Assembly (NCBI GenBank): GCA_023417785.1
Contig: JAEZEH010000113.1
Coordinates: 1 to 58,178 of the forward strand
DNA from: Bacteroidota bacterium
GTDB lineage: Bacteria; Bacteroidota; Bacteroidia; Cytophagales; Cyclobacteriaceae
Direction of reading: 5' to 3'
Length of the DNA stretch: 58,178 bases
This document shows, piece after piece, positions 16,089 through 25,373 of this stretch (positions are counted from its first letter, which is position 1; every line of letters begins with the position of its first letter). Below the pieces are notes generated by a model that saw nothing but the letters and a program-made list of their open reading frames with translations, had not been told where the DNA came from and ran no database searches. A program made the position numbers and the translations under genes.

Positions 16089-16547
16089 TTATGAAATTGC
16101 GATTTGTTTCGCGGGCTTCACCTTCGCTTCCTCCTTCTTGGGAACGGTGATGTGAAGAATTCCATCGGAATAACGTGCGGTGATTTTTTCGCCTTCAACT
16201 TTGTTTTCCGGCAAGCTGAAGCTGCGCTGGAATGACTGATAATTGAATTCCCGGCGGGTGAAATTCGTCTTGCTGTCAGTTTCTTCACTCCGCGATTCCA
16301 TTTCAGATGAAATCGTGAGGATGCTGTTATCAAGTTCTACCTTGAAATTTTCCCGTTTCATTCCAGGGGCAGCAACCTCAATGAGGTACTCATCGTTTGT
16401 CTCCGAAATGTTCACCGATGGCATCGTTCCGCCGCCGGATCTCCAGTTGGATGTCGATGAGTCAAGCAGATCCCGGGTAAAGAAGTCTTCAATCAATGAA
16501 GGCAGAGCCGGGAAAAGATTTCCGTTTGTTCTTACTAAAGGTTTCAT
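16089..16547 (-). CDS. Small heat-shock protein Hsp20/alpha-crystallin
   Basis: This is a 152-residue ATP-independent chaperone that keeps unfolding proteins soluble. The alpha-crystallin domain covers about 44-145 with PSVNISETNDEYLIEVAAPGM at its start, the ILTISSE strand and the closing DGILHITVPKKE. The C-terminal anchor is AKQIAIS, with the I-x-I motif that docks to neighbours in the oligomer. The Shine-Dalgarno AGGAGG lies 8 nt before the ATG at 16547, an unusually good site for this window. An inverted repeat at 16651-16671 may be its operator. Confidence 0.95.
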   Translation of the reverse strand: MKPLVRTNGNLFPALPSLIEDFFTRDLLDSSTSNWRSGGGTMPSVNISETNDEYLIEVAAPGMKRENFKVELDNSILTISSEMESRSEETDSKTNFTRREFNYQSFQRSFSLPENKVEGEKITARYSDGILHITVPKKEEAKVKPAKQIAIS

Positions 16548-16650
16548 AGCTCATTCCTCCTTTCAATTTTGTTTTAGAATTACTAAGATTAGTTCGTTGC
16601 GATCGCACCCTTAATTAGTCAAAATGCGTGCCTTTCCTGAAAAAGGGATG

Positions 16651-16671
16651 GCTGACATTAAAATTGTCAGC
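16651..16671 (-). promoter_or_regulatory. Inverted repeat upstream of hsp20 (candidate operator)
   Basis: GCTGACA, a 7-nt spacer, and TGTCAGC form a perfect inverted repeat about 105 bp upstream of the hsp20 ATG and 32 bp past the desaturase stop. It differs from the CIRCE element. It may be a heat-shock regulator site; the alternative is a weak terminator of the desaturase gene, but the loop is AT-only and no T-run follows immediately. Confidence 0.4.
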
Positions 16672-16702
16672 GTAGACTGTCATTCTTGCAATAACACTGA
16701 CG

Positions 16703-17527
16703 TCAAGTCAAACGAGTTCGACTTTTTACACGAGACCTTTTCTTTGGTGGCCGACTTTCACTGAAGGGAAGTTTGATCAATTCGAAAAAGCTATAGTGTC
16801 TGCCAGTTTCAAGGTAATCCAGGCCATAGTCGATGGAGTGGTATTCCTGCCTGGCCTTGAACGTACGAAACAGACGATCCCAGATTGAAAAGATATTGCT
16901 GTAGTTCGAATCGGTTTCGTGTTGGTAACGCGAATGATGAACCTTGTGCATATTCGGTGTCACGAAAACCAATTGAAGCATACGATCAACTTTATCAGGC
17001 AGCTTTATATTGGCGTGTTCCAGTTGGGCGTGTATGGTTGACAGCGTAAGGTAGATCAACAGGATCCAAACGGGAATTCCTAATATGAACATACCGGAAA
17101 GATGAAACGCGATCCTGATAATACTTTCTCCGGGGTGCTGCCTGAATGTTGTTGTTACGTCGACCAGATCATCCGAATGATGTACTATATGAAGTTGCCA
17201 AAGCAATGGAAAACGATGATGCAGGAAGTGGACGAGATAGCCAGCCCAGAAATCGAGAAACACAATGCTGACGAGAATCTGAACACCCGTAGACGCGGAC
17301 AGGTTTTGGAAAATTCCGAATTGATATTTTTCCACAAGACCAGCAATAAGAAACGTAATAGAGGTGAACGACAAATTGATCAGCGTAAGCACGCCAGCGC
17401 TCAGAATGTTTGAAATCAGGTGCTTCGATTTACGCCTGACCAAAGGAAAGAAGAATTCCAGTCCATAAAGGACGAAGAATGCTGCGAACAGAATAATCGC
17501 ACTACTATCACCGAAGCCTTCAGCCAT
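16703..17527 (-). CDS. Sterol desaturase / fatty acid hydroxylase family protein
   Basis: This membrane protein has four hydrophobic segments and the three histidine clusters of the di-iron hydroxylase family: HFLHH, HIVHHSDD and NMHKVHH, with the family YQHETDSNYSNIFSIWDRLF segment. It likely hydroxylates or desaturates a lipid in the inner membrane. Two ATGs compete: 17539 directly abuts the AAGGAGG site (spacing 0), while 17527 is 12 nt downstream, the more workable distance. I chose 17527 (274 residues). Confidence 0.9.
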   Translation of the reverse strand: MAEGFGDSSAIILFAAFFVLYGLEFFFPLVRRKSKHLISNILSAGVLTLINLSFTSITFLIAGLVEKYQFGIFQNLSASTGVQILVSIVFLDFWAGYLVHFLHHRFPLLWQLHIVHHSDDLVDVTTTFRQHPGESIIRIAFHLSGMFILGIPVWILLIYLTLSTIHAQLEHANIKLPDKVDRMLQLVFVTPNMHKVHHSRYQHETDSNYSNIFSIWDRLFRTFKARQEYHSIDYGLDYLETGRHYSFFELIKLPFSESRPPKKRSRVKSRTRLT

Positions 17528-17572
17528 TGTTGCTAACATCCTCCTTCAATGTCAGATCTAAATTTTGACGCC

Positions 17573-17822
17573 ATGCGGAAGGTGTTGGTTGCTTTGATTC
17601 TTTGTTTTAGATTGAGTTGGGCTCAGAAACGCCGTATTTAATGTAGTACCCATTTTGATTCCGGATAAATCCTGGATAAATCCGGAGGTTACCAAAAATT
17701 TCATCCCCGCCCTGGATAGTGTATCGTTGGGTAGAGACTGGAGTCCCGGTTATGTTTATTTTTTTGGCTTGCGACTCATTAACAAAAAAAGCTCGATACA
17801 GGTGTTAAAATCTCCCTTCTAA
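17573..17822 (+). pseudogene. Frameshifted small secreted protein gene
   Basis: An ATG at 17573 opens a signal-peptide-like frame (RKVLVALILCF, then SWAQ), which stops at 17639 after 22 codons. A one-base shift near 17625-17628 enters a second frame that reads NAVFNVVPILIPDKSW and continues to a stop at 17820. The corrected product would be about 83 residues: a signal ending at SWAQ and a short mature domain with DKSWINPEV and SPGYVYFFGL. The frame change right after the signal site is best explained by a one-base insertion, but sequencing error or programmed shifting cannot be excluded. The mature part is not recognised. Confidence 0.55.
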
Positions 17823-17916
17823 AATCGATAAGATCCTCCCGTCTTGTGCTAATAATCCACCGACAGCATGATATCCATCAGTTTAGCGAAAGTTTAATGG
17901 TCTTACTTTCGTCCTC

Positions 17917-17938
17917 ATCCCCATCGTTGGGATTTTTT
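17917..17938 (+). terminator. Short terminator/attenuator hairpin before the His-rich gene
   Basis: ATCCC (17917-17921) and GGGAT (17929-17933) enclose a 7-nt loop and are followed by TTTTTT. It lies only about 25 nt upstream of the ATG at 17964. It could end the frameshifted gene's transcript or attenuate the metal-efflux operon. Confidence 0.4.
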
Positions 17939-17963
17939 CGGTAAACTTGTAACTTAACTCAGT

Positions 17964-18356
17964 ATGCGGTTTACGGCAACCATATTATTTATTGGGATAT
18001 ATCTGTTCTCGTTCACCGAATTTCACGAAATAATCCGGCTACCGTATCTATTTCAACATTATCAGGAACACGTTCACACAAATGGTTCTGTCGATTTTGT
18101 TAGTTTCCTGCTTTCACACTACGGAGGGGCGTCGCATGACGGTCAGCATGATCATCACGACCTTCCGTTCAACCCCGAACACTGTACACACGCCGGCCCG
18201 GCACCTGTAAGCATACCGGATACTTTCGAAACACAGTTCGAACTGTATTCCGAAGTGCTTTCACACCGGTCGGAAGAACCACCTTCGTTTGTTTATACCG
18301 AATTCCACCTTTCCATCTGGCAGCCGCCCAGGTTCTTTACTCCTTCCTTGTCGTAA
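17964..18356 (+). CDS. Small His-rich exported protein at head of metal-efflux operon
   Basis: The 130-residue product has an N-terminal hydrophobic segment (ATILFIGIYLFSF) and a His-rich stretch: HYQEHVHTN, SHDGQHDHHD and PEHCTHAG. This spacing of His and Cys suggests metal binding in the periplasm. Bacteroidota often carry such a gene just before cusA/czcA; none has a known activity that I can assign. It is 44 nt before the RND pump gene, so it is likely in the same operon and may be a metal-binding helper. Confidence 0.7.
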   Translation: MRFTATILFIGIYLFSFTEFHEIIRLPYLFQHYQEHVHTNGSVDFVSFLLSHYGGASHDGQHDHHDLPFNPEHCTHAGPAPVSIPDTFETQFELYSEVLSHRSEEPPSFVYTEFHLSIWQPPRFFTPSLS

Positions 18357-18400
18357 GGCATCCCCGCCCGTATGTTCATTATTACTTTATCAGGTAAAGT

Positions 18401-21400
18401 ATGCTTAATTCATTAATTCAATTTTCAATTCGAAACAAACTTATTGTCGGACTTCTCACGCTGATTCTTATCGGCTGGGGTGTGTATTCGTTTTCCCATC
18501 TGGCCATCGACGCTGTGCCGGATATAACCAACAACCAGGTTCAGATTCTTACCGTAGCTCCATCGCAGTCGGCGCTTGACATCGAGCGCCAGGTTACATT
18601 TCCCGTGGAGCAAACCATGGCGACCATTCCCGGCATAGAGGAGATTCGTTCGTTCTCGCGCTTCGGTCTTTCGGTAGTAACCATCGTATTTTCCGAATCC
18701 ACTGACGTGTACTGGGCTCGTCAGCAGGTGGGGGAACGACTTGTCGAGGCGAGGAAGCAGATCCCGCCTGGAGTAGGTGAACCAGAACTTGCACCTGTTA
18801 CGACTGGGCTAGGCGAAATTTATCAATATGTCGTTCGCGCCAAACCCGGGTACGAGCAAAAGTACTCCGTTCTTGAACTGCGTTCCATTCAGGACTGGAT
18901 CGTCCGGCGACATCTGCTCGGAACAATGGGGGTTGCCGACGTCAGTAGTTTTGGCGGATTCCTAAAGCAATATGAGATCGCAATTTCTCCCGAGAAACTA
19001 AGAAGTTTAAATCTCTCCCTAGGCGAGGTTTTCACTGCGGTAGAGGCCAACAATCAGAATACGGGCGGTGCCTACATTGAACGTCTATCGAACGCCTATT
19101 TCATTCGGAGCGAAGGACTCATCGAGTCTGAAGAAGATATAAAAAATATCGTGGTCCGGTCGTCGCCATCAGGAGCTCCTCTGTTGGTGCGGCATATCGG
19201 CGAAGTTAAAATCAGTCACGCAATTCGTTACGGGGCGATGACCTATAATGGTGAATCCGAGGCTGCAGGCGGTGTGGTAATGATGCTAAAAGGCGCTAAC
19301 TCTTCCGAGGTCATTGAGAATGTGAAAAACAGAATTGTCGAGATCGAGGAAATATTGCCTGAGGGAGTGATCATCGAACCTTTCCTCGACCGGACAAAAC
19401 TCGTTAACGATGCGATCGACACGGTGTTCACGAACCTGACGGAAGGTGCCCTGATTGTAATCCTGGTATTGGTGTTACTTCTCGGGAATCTGAGGGCGGG
19501 TCTGGTTGTCGCTTCTGTTATTCCACTGGCGATGTTATTTGCGTTTGGGATGATGAATCTCTTCGGCGTGTCGGGCAACCTGATGAGCCTGGGCGCGCTG
19601 GATTTTGGACTGATCGTAGATGGCGCCGTCATCGTTGTTGAGGCCACGCTTCACCATATTAATGCCGCGGGTTTCAAGAAGCGACTTTCTCAATCAGAGA
19701 TGGATGAAGAGGTTACTATTTCTGCGGGAAAAATGATGAATGCGGCTGCCTTCGGACAGTTGATTATTCTAATCGTGTATATCCCGATCTTATCATTGGT
19801 TGGAATTGAAGGCAAAATGTTTCGCCCTATGGCGCAAACAGTAATGTTCGCCATCATGGGTGCGTTCATCCTTTCGGTAACGTATGTCCCAATGGCCTCT
19901 GCACTATTCCTGGACAAGAATCCCGTCCATAAAAAGAATCTTTCCGACAGATTTATGGAACGTCTTCACCAGTCATATGAACCGATACTAAAATGGGCTC
20001 TCAGAAAAAAGGCAGTGGTACTTTCGGCGACAACTCTTGTTGCGGCGGTTGCGGTGTTTTTGTTCACTACCATGGGCGGCGAATTTCTTCCGGAACTGGA
20101 TGAAGGGGATTTTGCCGTTGACACCAGATTACTTACCGGCAGCAGCCTGAACGCCACAGTCGAGGCAACGCTCAAAGGTGAGGAGGCACTTCTCAAAAAT
20201 TTTCCGGAGGTGATAAAGGTAGTTGCTAAAATCGGTTCCGCGGAAATACCGACTGATCCGATGCCTATTGAGGCTGCCGACATGATGGTGGTAATGAAAC
20301 ACAAATCAGAATGGGTGTCGGCCGCGTCCAAAAACGAAATGATCGAAAAAATGGAGGCGGTGTTGCGCGAAAACGTTCCGGGTGCCTGGTTTGGTTTCCA
20401 GCATCCGATCCAGATGCGATTCAATGAACTTATGACAGGCGCGCGTCAGGATGTTGTCGTCAAGGTGTACGGCGAGGATCTCGATAAGCTTACCGGGTAC
20501 GCCGAGGCCATCGGCAAAATTGTAGACACGATTGACGGTACAGAAAGCTTGTACGTTGAAAATGTCACAGGTCTTCCCCAGATTATTATCCGCGCAAATC
20601 GCGCGGCGCTGGCCAGGTATGGAATCAGTGTGCAGGAAATTAACCAGGCGATAAACACCAGCATGGCCGGGCAATCTGCCGGGCTGTTGTACGAGGGAGA
20701 AAGAAGGTTTGATATCGTGGTGAGATTCGGGGAAGAGAACCGGAAATCAATTGAGGATGTGCGCAATATTTTCGTGAAGGATGCGCAGGGTGGTCTGATA
20801 CCACTCACTACCGTTGCCGAAGTTACACTCGAAGTCGGGCCGAATCAGATTCAGCGTGACGATGCAAAACGGAGGATCCTTGTCGGATTCAATACACGTG
20901 GCCGCGATGTGGAGAGCATAGTGGATGAGTTGCAGACCCTCGTGTCACAAAAAGTCAGCTTTGATGCTGGATATTTGGTTACCTATGGCGGTTCTTTCGA
21001 AAATCTGCAGAAGGCCAAGGCGCGTTTGTCAATCGCGGTTCCCATGGCACTTCTCTTGATCTTTGTCCTGTTGTACTTTGCGTTTCACTCCGTGCGGCAG
21101 AGTCTGCTTATTTATACAGCTATTCCGTTGTCGGCCATTGGAGGTGTGTTCGCCTTATGGATACGCGACATGCCGTTTAGTATTTCGGCCGGTGTAGGAT
21201 TTATTGCGCTTTTTGGCGTAGCTGTTCTCAATGGTATTGTGCTCATCGCGGAGTTCAATCGTCTGAGAAAGGGCGGGTTCACCGATCTCCATCAGATTAT
21301 TATTTCAGGCGCAATCACGCGACTACGGCCCGTACTGATGACGGCACTCGTGGCTTCGCTTGGATTTCTTCCGATGGCACTCTCTAATGGCAGTGGGGCC

Positions 21401-21532
21401 GAAGTGCAAAAACCGTTGGCAACGGTGGTGATAGGCGGGCTCATAACTGCCACGGCACTTACCCTGTTGGTATTACCCGTGTTGTACTACCTCTTTGAAA
21501 AAGGAACTCTAAAACGAAGCAACGAATCATGA
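18401..21532 (+). CDS. Heavy-metal efflux RND pump, CusA/CzcA family
   Basis: The 1043-residue inner-membrane pump has the family N-terminus (ITNNQVQILT), the porter domain and the TM4 proton relay DFGLIVDGAVIVVE. It also has GGEFLPELDEGD and TMAIPGI-like segments and twelve predicted helices in two blocks. HME-type RND pumps export Cu(I)/Ag(I) or Co/Zn/Cd from the periplasm or cytoplasm with an adaptor and an outer-membrane channel. The segment FNELMTGARQDVVVKVYG resembles CzcA-type pumps, but metal specificity cannot be decided. Many Bacteroidota copies are fused to a C-terminal TolC part; here the TolC gene is separate and overlaps by ATGA. Confidence 0.95.
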   Translation: MLNSLIQFSIRNKLIVGLLTLILIGWGVYSFSHLAIDAVPDITNNQVQILTVAPSQSALDIERQVTFPVEQTMATIPGIEEIRSFSRFGLSVVTIVFSESTDVYWARQQVGERLVEARKQIPPGVGEPELAPVTTGLGEIYQYVVRAKPGYEQKYSVLELRSIQDWIVRRHLLGTMGVADVSSFGGFLKQYEIAISPEKLRSLNLSLGEVFTAVEANNQNTGGAYIERLSNAYFIRSEGLIESEEDIKNIVVRSSPSGAPLLVRHIGEVKISHAIRYGAMTYNGESEAAGGVVMMLKGANSSEVIENVKNRIVEIEEILPEGVIIEPFLDRTKLVNDAIDTVFTNLTEGALIVILVLVLLLGNLRAGLVVASVIPLAMLFAFGMMNLFGVSGNLMSLGALDFGLIVDGAVIVVEATLHHINAAGFKKRLSQSEMDEEVTISAGKMMNAAAFGQLIILIVYIPILSLVGIEGKMFRPMAQTVMFAIMGAFILSVTYVPMASALFLDKNPVHKKNLSDRFMERLHQSYEPILKWALRKKAVVLSATTLVAAVAVFLFTTMGGEFLPELDEGDFAVDTRLLTGSSLNATVEATLKGEEALLKNFPEVIKVVAKIGSAEIPTDPMPIEAADMMVVMKHKSEWVSAASKNEMIEKMEAVLRENVPGAWFGFQHPIQMRFNELMTGARQDVVVKVYGEDLDKLTGYAEAIGKIVDTIDGTESLYVENVTGLPQIIIRANRAALARYGISVQEINQAINTSMAGQSAGLLYEGERRFDIVVRFGEENRKSIEDVRNIFVKDAQGGLIPLTTVAEVTLEVGPNQIQRDDAKRRILVGFNTRGRDVESIVDELQTLVSQKVSFDAGYLVTYGGSFENLQKAKARLSIAVPMALLLIFVLLYFAFHSVRQSLLIYTAIPLSAIGGVFALWIRDMPFSISAGVGFIALFGVAVLNGIVLIAEFNRLRKGGFTDLHQIIISGAITRLRPVLMTALVASLGFLPMALSNGSGAEVQKPLATVVIGGLITATALTLLVLPVLYYLFEKGTLKRSNES

Positions 21533-22767
21533 AAATATCCATTGCACAAATTGTAGGTGGAATACTGTTGACACCGATATGCCTCTTCGGTCAGAAGGTG
21601 ATTTCACTTGACGAAGCCATTGGTCTCGCACGGGATAAAAACCCGACAGTACAGGCCGGAAGACTTGGTGTAAAAGTACAGGAAGTATTGAAGGGGACCA
21701 TCATTGACTTACCGCAGACTGAGGTCTCTCTCCTTTATGGTCAATACAACAGTGTTCACCGGAACGACAATAATATTTCGGTTTCTCAGACGATCCCCTT
21801 TCCTTCGGTTTTTACATCGGGAAATCAACTGGTAAGATCACGAATTGCCCAAGCGGAACAAGAAGCAGAATTGACGAATGCGCAACTAGTGGCAAAGGTG
21901 CGTCGGAAATTCAACGAGGTCTTGTTCTTAAAGGAAAGGCACAAACTATTGCTTTCGCAGGATTCGATTTTTCGGGAGCTGGGTCGGGTCGCGAAGATCC
22001 GTTATGAGACGGGTGAAGGGACGCGCATCGAATTGACTGCAGCAGAATCACAGTTCATGCAGGTGTCAAACTCCCTTGAAAGAAACCGGATGGATATGAC
22101 AATGTCACTTCGGCAACTCGCCATGCTGTGTGTTTCCGATGATGTTACCGACGTGTCAGGAACGTTACGGAATCTTTTTCCAACGGTATTGCCGGACACG
22201 AATCGGATTGAGAACAGCCCGCAGATCCGGGTGCAGACCCAAAGGGTTTCTGTAGCACGAAACGAAAAGCAATTTGAACTAGCCAGGGCCTTACCTTCTT
22301 TTACCATAGGGTTTTTTTCACAAACACTGATTGGCACTCACACAGTTGATGGTGTGGACCAATATTTCGGTGAAGGAGAACGCTTTCACGGAATCCAGCT
22401 CGGGCTCACAGTTCCGCTTTTTTTCAATTCGGCTAATGCCCGCGTGAGGTCCAGCCGATATGCTGCAAAGGTTGAAGAAAAGAGGTATGACGAACTGGCA
22501 ATTGTGCTTGAACAGGAATTCCTGACTATTAAGGAAAGCGTTCGCAAGAATCTCATGAGTGTTTCTTATTTTGAGGGTACTGCGCTTGAACATGCTGATC
22601 TTCTTGTTCTACAATCCCGCCGATCTTTTCAGGAGGGTGAATCGGATTACAGTTCTCTTCTTATCAATCTCAGACAAGCTTTAAGTATCCGCGAAGAATA
22701 CTTAAACACCCTGTATTCCCTCAATGACAACCTGATTTCTTTACTGCAATTAACTGAAACCAAATGA
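21529..22767 (+). CDS. TolC-family outer-membrane efflux channel
   Basis: The 412-residue protein has a signal peptide ending near CLFGQ and the long heptad-rich helices of the OEP family in two copies (VISLDEAIGLARDKNPTVQA opening, and the second repeat near residue 230). The last region carries LINLRQALSIREEYLNTLYSLNDNLISLLQLT, a common end. It forms the trimeric tunnel that completes the metal efflux complex. ATGA overlaps with both neighbours show a translationally coupled operon. Confidence 0.92.
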   Translation: MKISIAQIVGGILLTPICLFGQKVISLDEAIGLARDKNPTVQAGRLGVKVQEVLKGTIIDLPQTEVSLLYGQYNSVHRNDNNISVSQTIPFPSVFTSGNQLVRSRIAQAEQEAELTNAQLVAKVRRKFNEVLFLKERHKLLLSQDSIFRELGRVAKIRYETGEGTRIELTAAESQFMQVSNSLERNRMDMTMSLRQLAMLCVSDDVTDVSGTLRNLFPTVLPDTNRIENSPQIRVQTQRVSVARNEKQFELARALPSFTIGFFSQTLIGTHTVDGVDQYFGEGERFHGIQLGLTVPLFFNSANARVRSSRYAAKVEEKRYDELAIVLEQEFLTIKESVRKNLMSVSYFEGTALEHADLLVLQSRRSFQEGESDYSSLLINLRQALSIREEYLNTLYSLNDNLISLLQLTETK

Positions 22768-23897
22768 TGACCCGTATTATAATTTTCGTTCTCCTGATAG
22801 GTACTCTTTTCGCGTGTGAAAAGAAAGGAGTAGAGTCTGCGGTGGATAATGGACCTGTACCGGAAGACCGGATTACGTTGTCCGATCAGCAGCTTGAGGC
22901 GGCTCAGATTCGCACCGGTAAAATCAGCCGTTCTACTGTTAATCGGGAGCTCGCCCTCAACGGCGTGATCGACGTTCCGCCTCAGAACCACATAACGGTC
23001 TCGCCTCCGGCCGATGGTTTCGTACGGAATATTCGCGTGAAGGAAGGAATGAAGGTGCGTAAGGGTGATCTGCTCCTGACACTTGAAAATATGGCTTTCA
23101 TTCAGATGCAACAGGATTATCTCGAGAATAGCAGTAAACTGGAGTTTCTTACCGCTGAATATGAACGCCAGAAAGCGCTTGCCCGTGAGAGCATTAATTC
23201 CGGAAAGTCAGTGCAACAGGCGAAGTCCAATTATGAAGGGACGCTAAGCATAGTCCGTGGCCTTGAAGCGAGATTGAAGATGCTGGGTATTCCGGTTGAC
23301 AAGATTTCAAATGGTGAAATTACATCGCGAATAAATGTCTATTCGCCGACTAACGGTTATGTGGCCGGTGTCGTGGAGGGAACAGGACACTTTGTGCAAA
23401 CAACGGAGACATTGCTGCGCATAATTAATGTCGACCATCTGCACTTACTTCTTCACGTATTCGAAAAGGATATTACAACCATCACGCCTGGGCAATCCGT
23501 CGAGTTCAGGCTGGCCAATGACACGACGCGTTATCAGGCCAGTGTATATCTGGTGGGCAGGGAAATAACCCCGGAACGTACCATTCGTGTTCATTGCCAT
23601 CTTAAAGCGGAAAATGATCGTTTTATACCGGGGATGTATGTTACCGCTACCCTCGTTTCCGATGCCCATGAAGCTGATGTGCTTCCCGTCGAATCCGTAG
23701 TAAGTTGGGGAGCTCAGCATGGGATTTTCCTCGCCGACGGTGATCACGGATTTCGTTTGTTGGAAATTAACACGGGGCAGATCAATGGTAGGTTTATCGA
23801 AGTACTGATTCCTGGCTCGGTGGATAGGAATTCTGACGTGGTTACATCTGGAGCGCAGCACTTGTTGGGGATGCTTAAAAACAATCCGGAAGACTAG
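22764..23897 (+). CDS. RND periplasmic adaptor (CusB/CzcB-like) lipoprotein
   Basis: The 377-residue membrane-fusion protein is a lipoprotein (LIGTLFAC, Cys about 18). It has the barrel-sandwich lipoyl half-motif SPPADGFVRNIRVKEGMKVRKGD, a helical hairpin, the second lipoyl half INVYSPTNGYVAGVVEG and a beta-barrel ending at about residue 300. It joins the pump and channel. It lies last in the operon, and its start overlaps the TolC stop by 4 nt. Confidence 0.93.
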   Translation: MMTRIIIFVLLIGTLFACEKKGVESAVDNGPVPEDRITLSDQQLEAAQIRTGKISRSTVNRELALNGVIDVPPQNHITVSPPADGFVRNIRVKEGMKVRKGDLLLTLENMAFIQMQQDYLENSSKLEFLTAEYERQKALARESINSGKSVQQAKSNYEGTLSIVRGLEARLKMLGIPVDKISNGEITSRINVYSPTNGYVAGVVEGTGHFVQTTETLLRIINVDHLHLLLHVFEKDITTITPGQSVEFRLANDTTRYQASVYLVGREITPERTIRVHCHLKAENDRFIPGMYVTATLVSDAHEADVLPVESVVSWGAQHGIFLADGDHGFRLLEINTGQINGRFIEVLIPGSVDRNSDVVTSGAQHLLGMLKNNPED

Positions 23898-23972
23898 CAT
23901 GGACAACAACTTTTCGTCAGTGACCGCTCTTTAAAAATTTGTGCTTACTTTAGGACAGTATTTCCTGACTTC

Positions 23973-25232
23973 ATGACATCACCATCAAAAAGGTTTGCGC
24001 TTGAGGAAGACTGGGTTATTGTCTTTCTGGGTTTCATAATTATTCTTTTGGCAGTGTCCGGATTTATAGTGCCTGTTCCGGGATTCTCGTGGAAGGGTTC
24101 TGCGGATCTCGCCAACTCGGTTTTCAGCGCATCCAACCTGGGTAAGATCGGCATGCAGTTCCTGTTTTTATACGCTTTCGCTGTAGCGGCGACGTGGCTA
24201 ACCGGCAAGCCCATCCGCAATGTTCTCATCGTTTTTCCTTTCGTCGCCGTGCTGACGGTATTTGCACTGATTCTTGCCGGTAATGCACAGATTAAAGGAT
24301 TGAACCTGGAGGCCGTTATCTTTAGTCTAACGTTAGGTCTATTGGTTAGTAATATTTTCACATTGCCGGCATGGATCAGGGAATCGCTTACCGCTGAGTT
24401 GTTTGTCAAAATTGGTCTTGTGCTTCTGGGTGCCTCGGTGATTTTCGGAGACATTTTGAAAGCAGGGTCGCTGGGGTTGATTCAGGCACTCATCGTGGTG
24501 GTCGCCGTATGGTATTTCGCTTTCTGGCTCTGCAGGAAGCTCAAAATCGATGAAGAATTGACAATCATGATATCCAGCGCGGTTTCAATCTGCGGTGTTT
24601 CGGCTGCAATTGCCACGGCCGGTGCAATCAAGGGGGATCCGAAAAAGCTTTCTTACGTTATTTCGCTCGTTCTCATTACGGCCATACCCATGATGATTGT
24701 GATGCCGTACATCGCCAAAACCTTTGGCTTTCCGGAAGAGGTAACTGGTGCGTGGCTGGGTGGAAGTATTGACACTACAGGGGCTGTCGTGGCATCAGGT
24801 ACGTTGGTGGGCGAGACAGCATTAAAGATAAGTACTATTGTAAAGTTCTCGCAGAACGTACTGCTTGGACTGGCAGCGTTCGCCATCAGCGTTTATTGGA
24901 CTTATACGAACAAACCGGCATCAGAGAGCACGGTAGGCAAGCCGACGCTTCAGATAATATGGGACCGCTTTCCAAAATTTGTTCTTGGATTCATTGTCGC
25001 GTCTCTCGTTTTTTCATTTTTACTTTCACCGGAAACGGTCGCCGGGGTCAAAGAGAGTATCAAGAGCATCCAGAACTTATGGTTTGTGCTGGCATTTACA
25101 AGTATCGGTCTGGAGACGCGGTTCTCCGAAATATTCAACGCCGAAAGTAAAAAACCCTTGATCGGGTTCCTTGCGGCGCAGCTATTTAATATCATCATTA
25201 CCCTGCTGGTAGCCTTTGCTCTTTTTGGTTGA
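23973..25232 (+). CDS. YeiH/UPF0324-family putative sulfate exporter
   Basis: This 419-residue protein has about ten hydrophobic helices and the family stretches VPGFSWKG, MISSAVSICGVSAAIATAGAI and AWLGGSIDTTGAVVASGTL. The latter carry the glycine-rich re-entrant segments of this family. Members were linked to sulfate or sulfonate export, but transport is not firmly shown. It follows the metal operon by 75 bp in the same direction and may be read through. A 5-bp hairpin (CCCCT/AGGGG) lies at 25241-25257, without a T-tract. Confidence 0.88.
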   Translation: MTSPSKRFALEEDWVIVFLGFIIILLAVSGFIVPVPGFSWKGSADLANSVFSASNLGKIGMQFLFLYAFAVAATWLTGKPIRNVLIVFPFVAVLTVFALILAGNAQIKGLNLEAVIFSLTLGLLVSNIFTLPAWIRESLTAELFVKIGLVLLGASVIFGDILKAGSLGLIQALIVVVAVWYFAFWLCRKLKIDEELTIMISSAVSICGVSAAIATAGAIKGDPKKLSYVISLVLITAIPMMIVMPYIAKTFGFPEEVTGAWLGGSIDTTGAVVASGTLVGETALKISTIVKFSQNVLLGLAAFAISVYWTYTNKPASESTVGKPTLQIIWDRFPKFVLGFIVASLVFSFLLSPETVAGVKESIKSIQNLWFVLAFTSIGLETRFSEIFNAESKKPLIGFLAAQLFNIIITLLVAFALFG

Positions 25233-25373
25233 TTGCCTTACCCCTCGGGAGAAGGGGCACATGTTCTCTGTTATTTCAATGTTAAATCCGTTAACGAAAA
25301 CATAATCGTCTTTTCGGAAAAAGTAGGCTCATAGACAATATCTTTGGTTTTGACCGGATATAACGGTATCGCC

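Noticed and set aside
16600..16612. TGCGATCGCA palindrome
   Set aside because: A short palindrome without a partner site or nearby gene start; chance is likely.
25241..25257. CCCCT/AGGGG hairpin after the YeiH gene as a terminator
   Set aside because: Only 5 bp and no T-tract; mentioned in the gene entry only.
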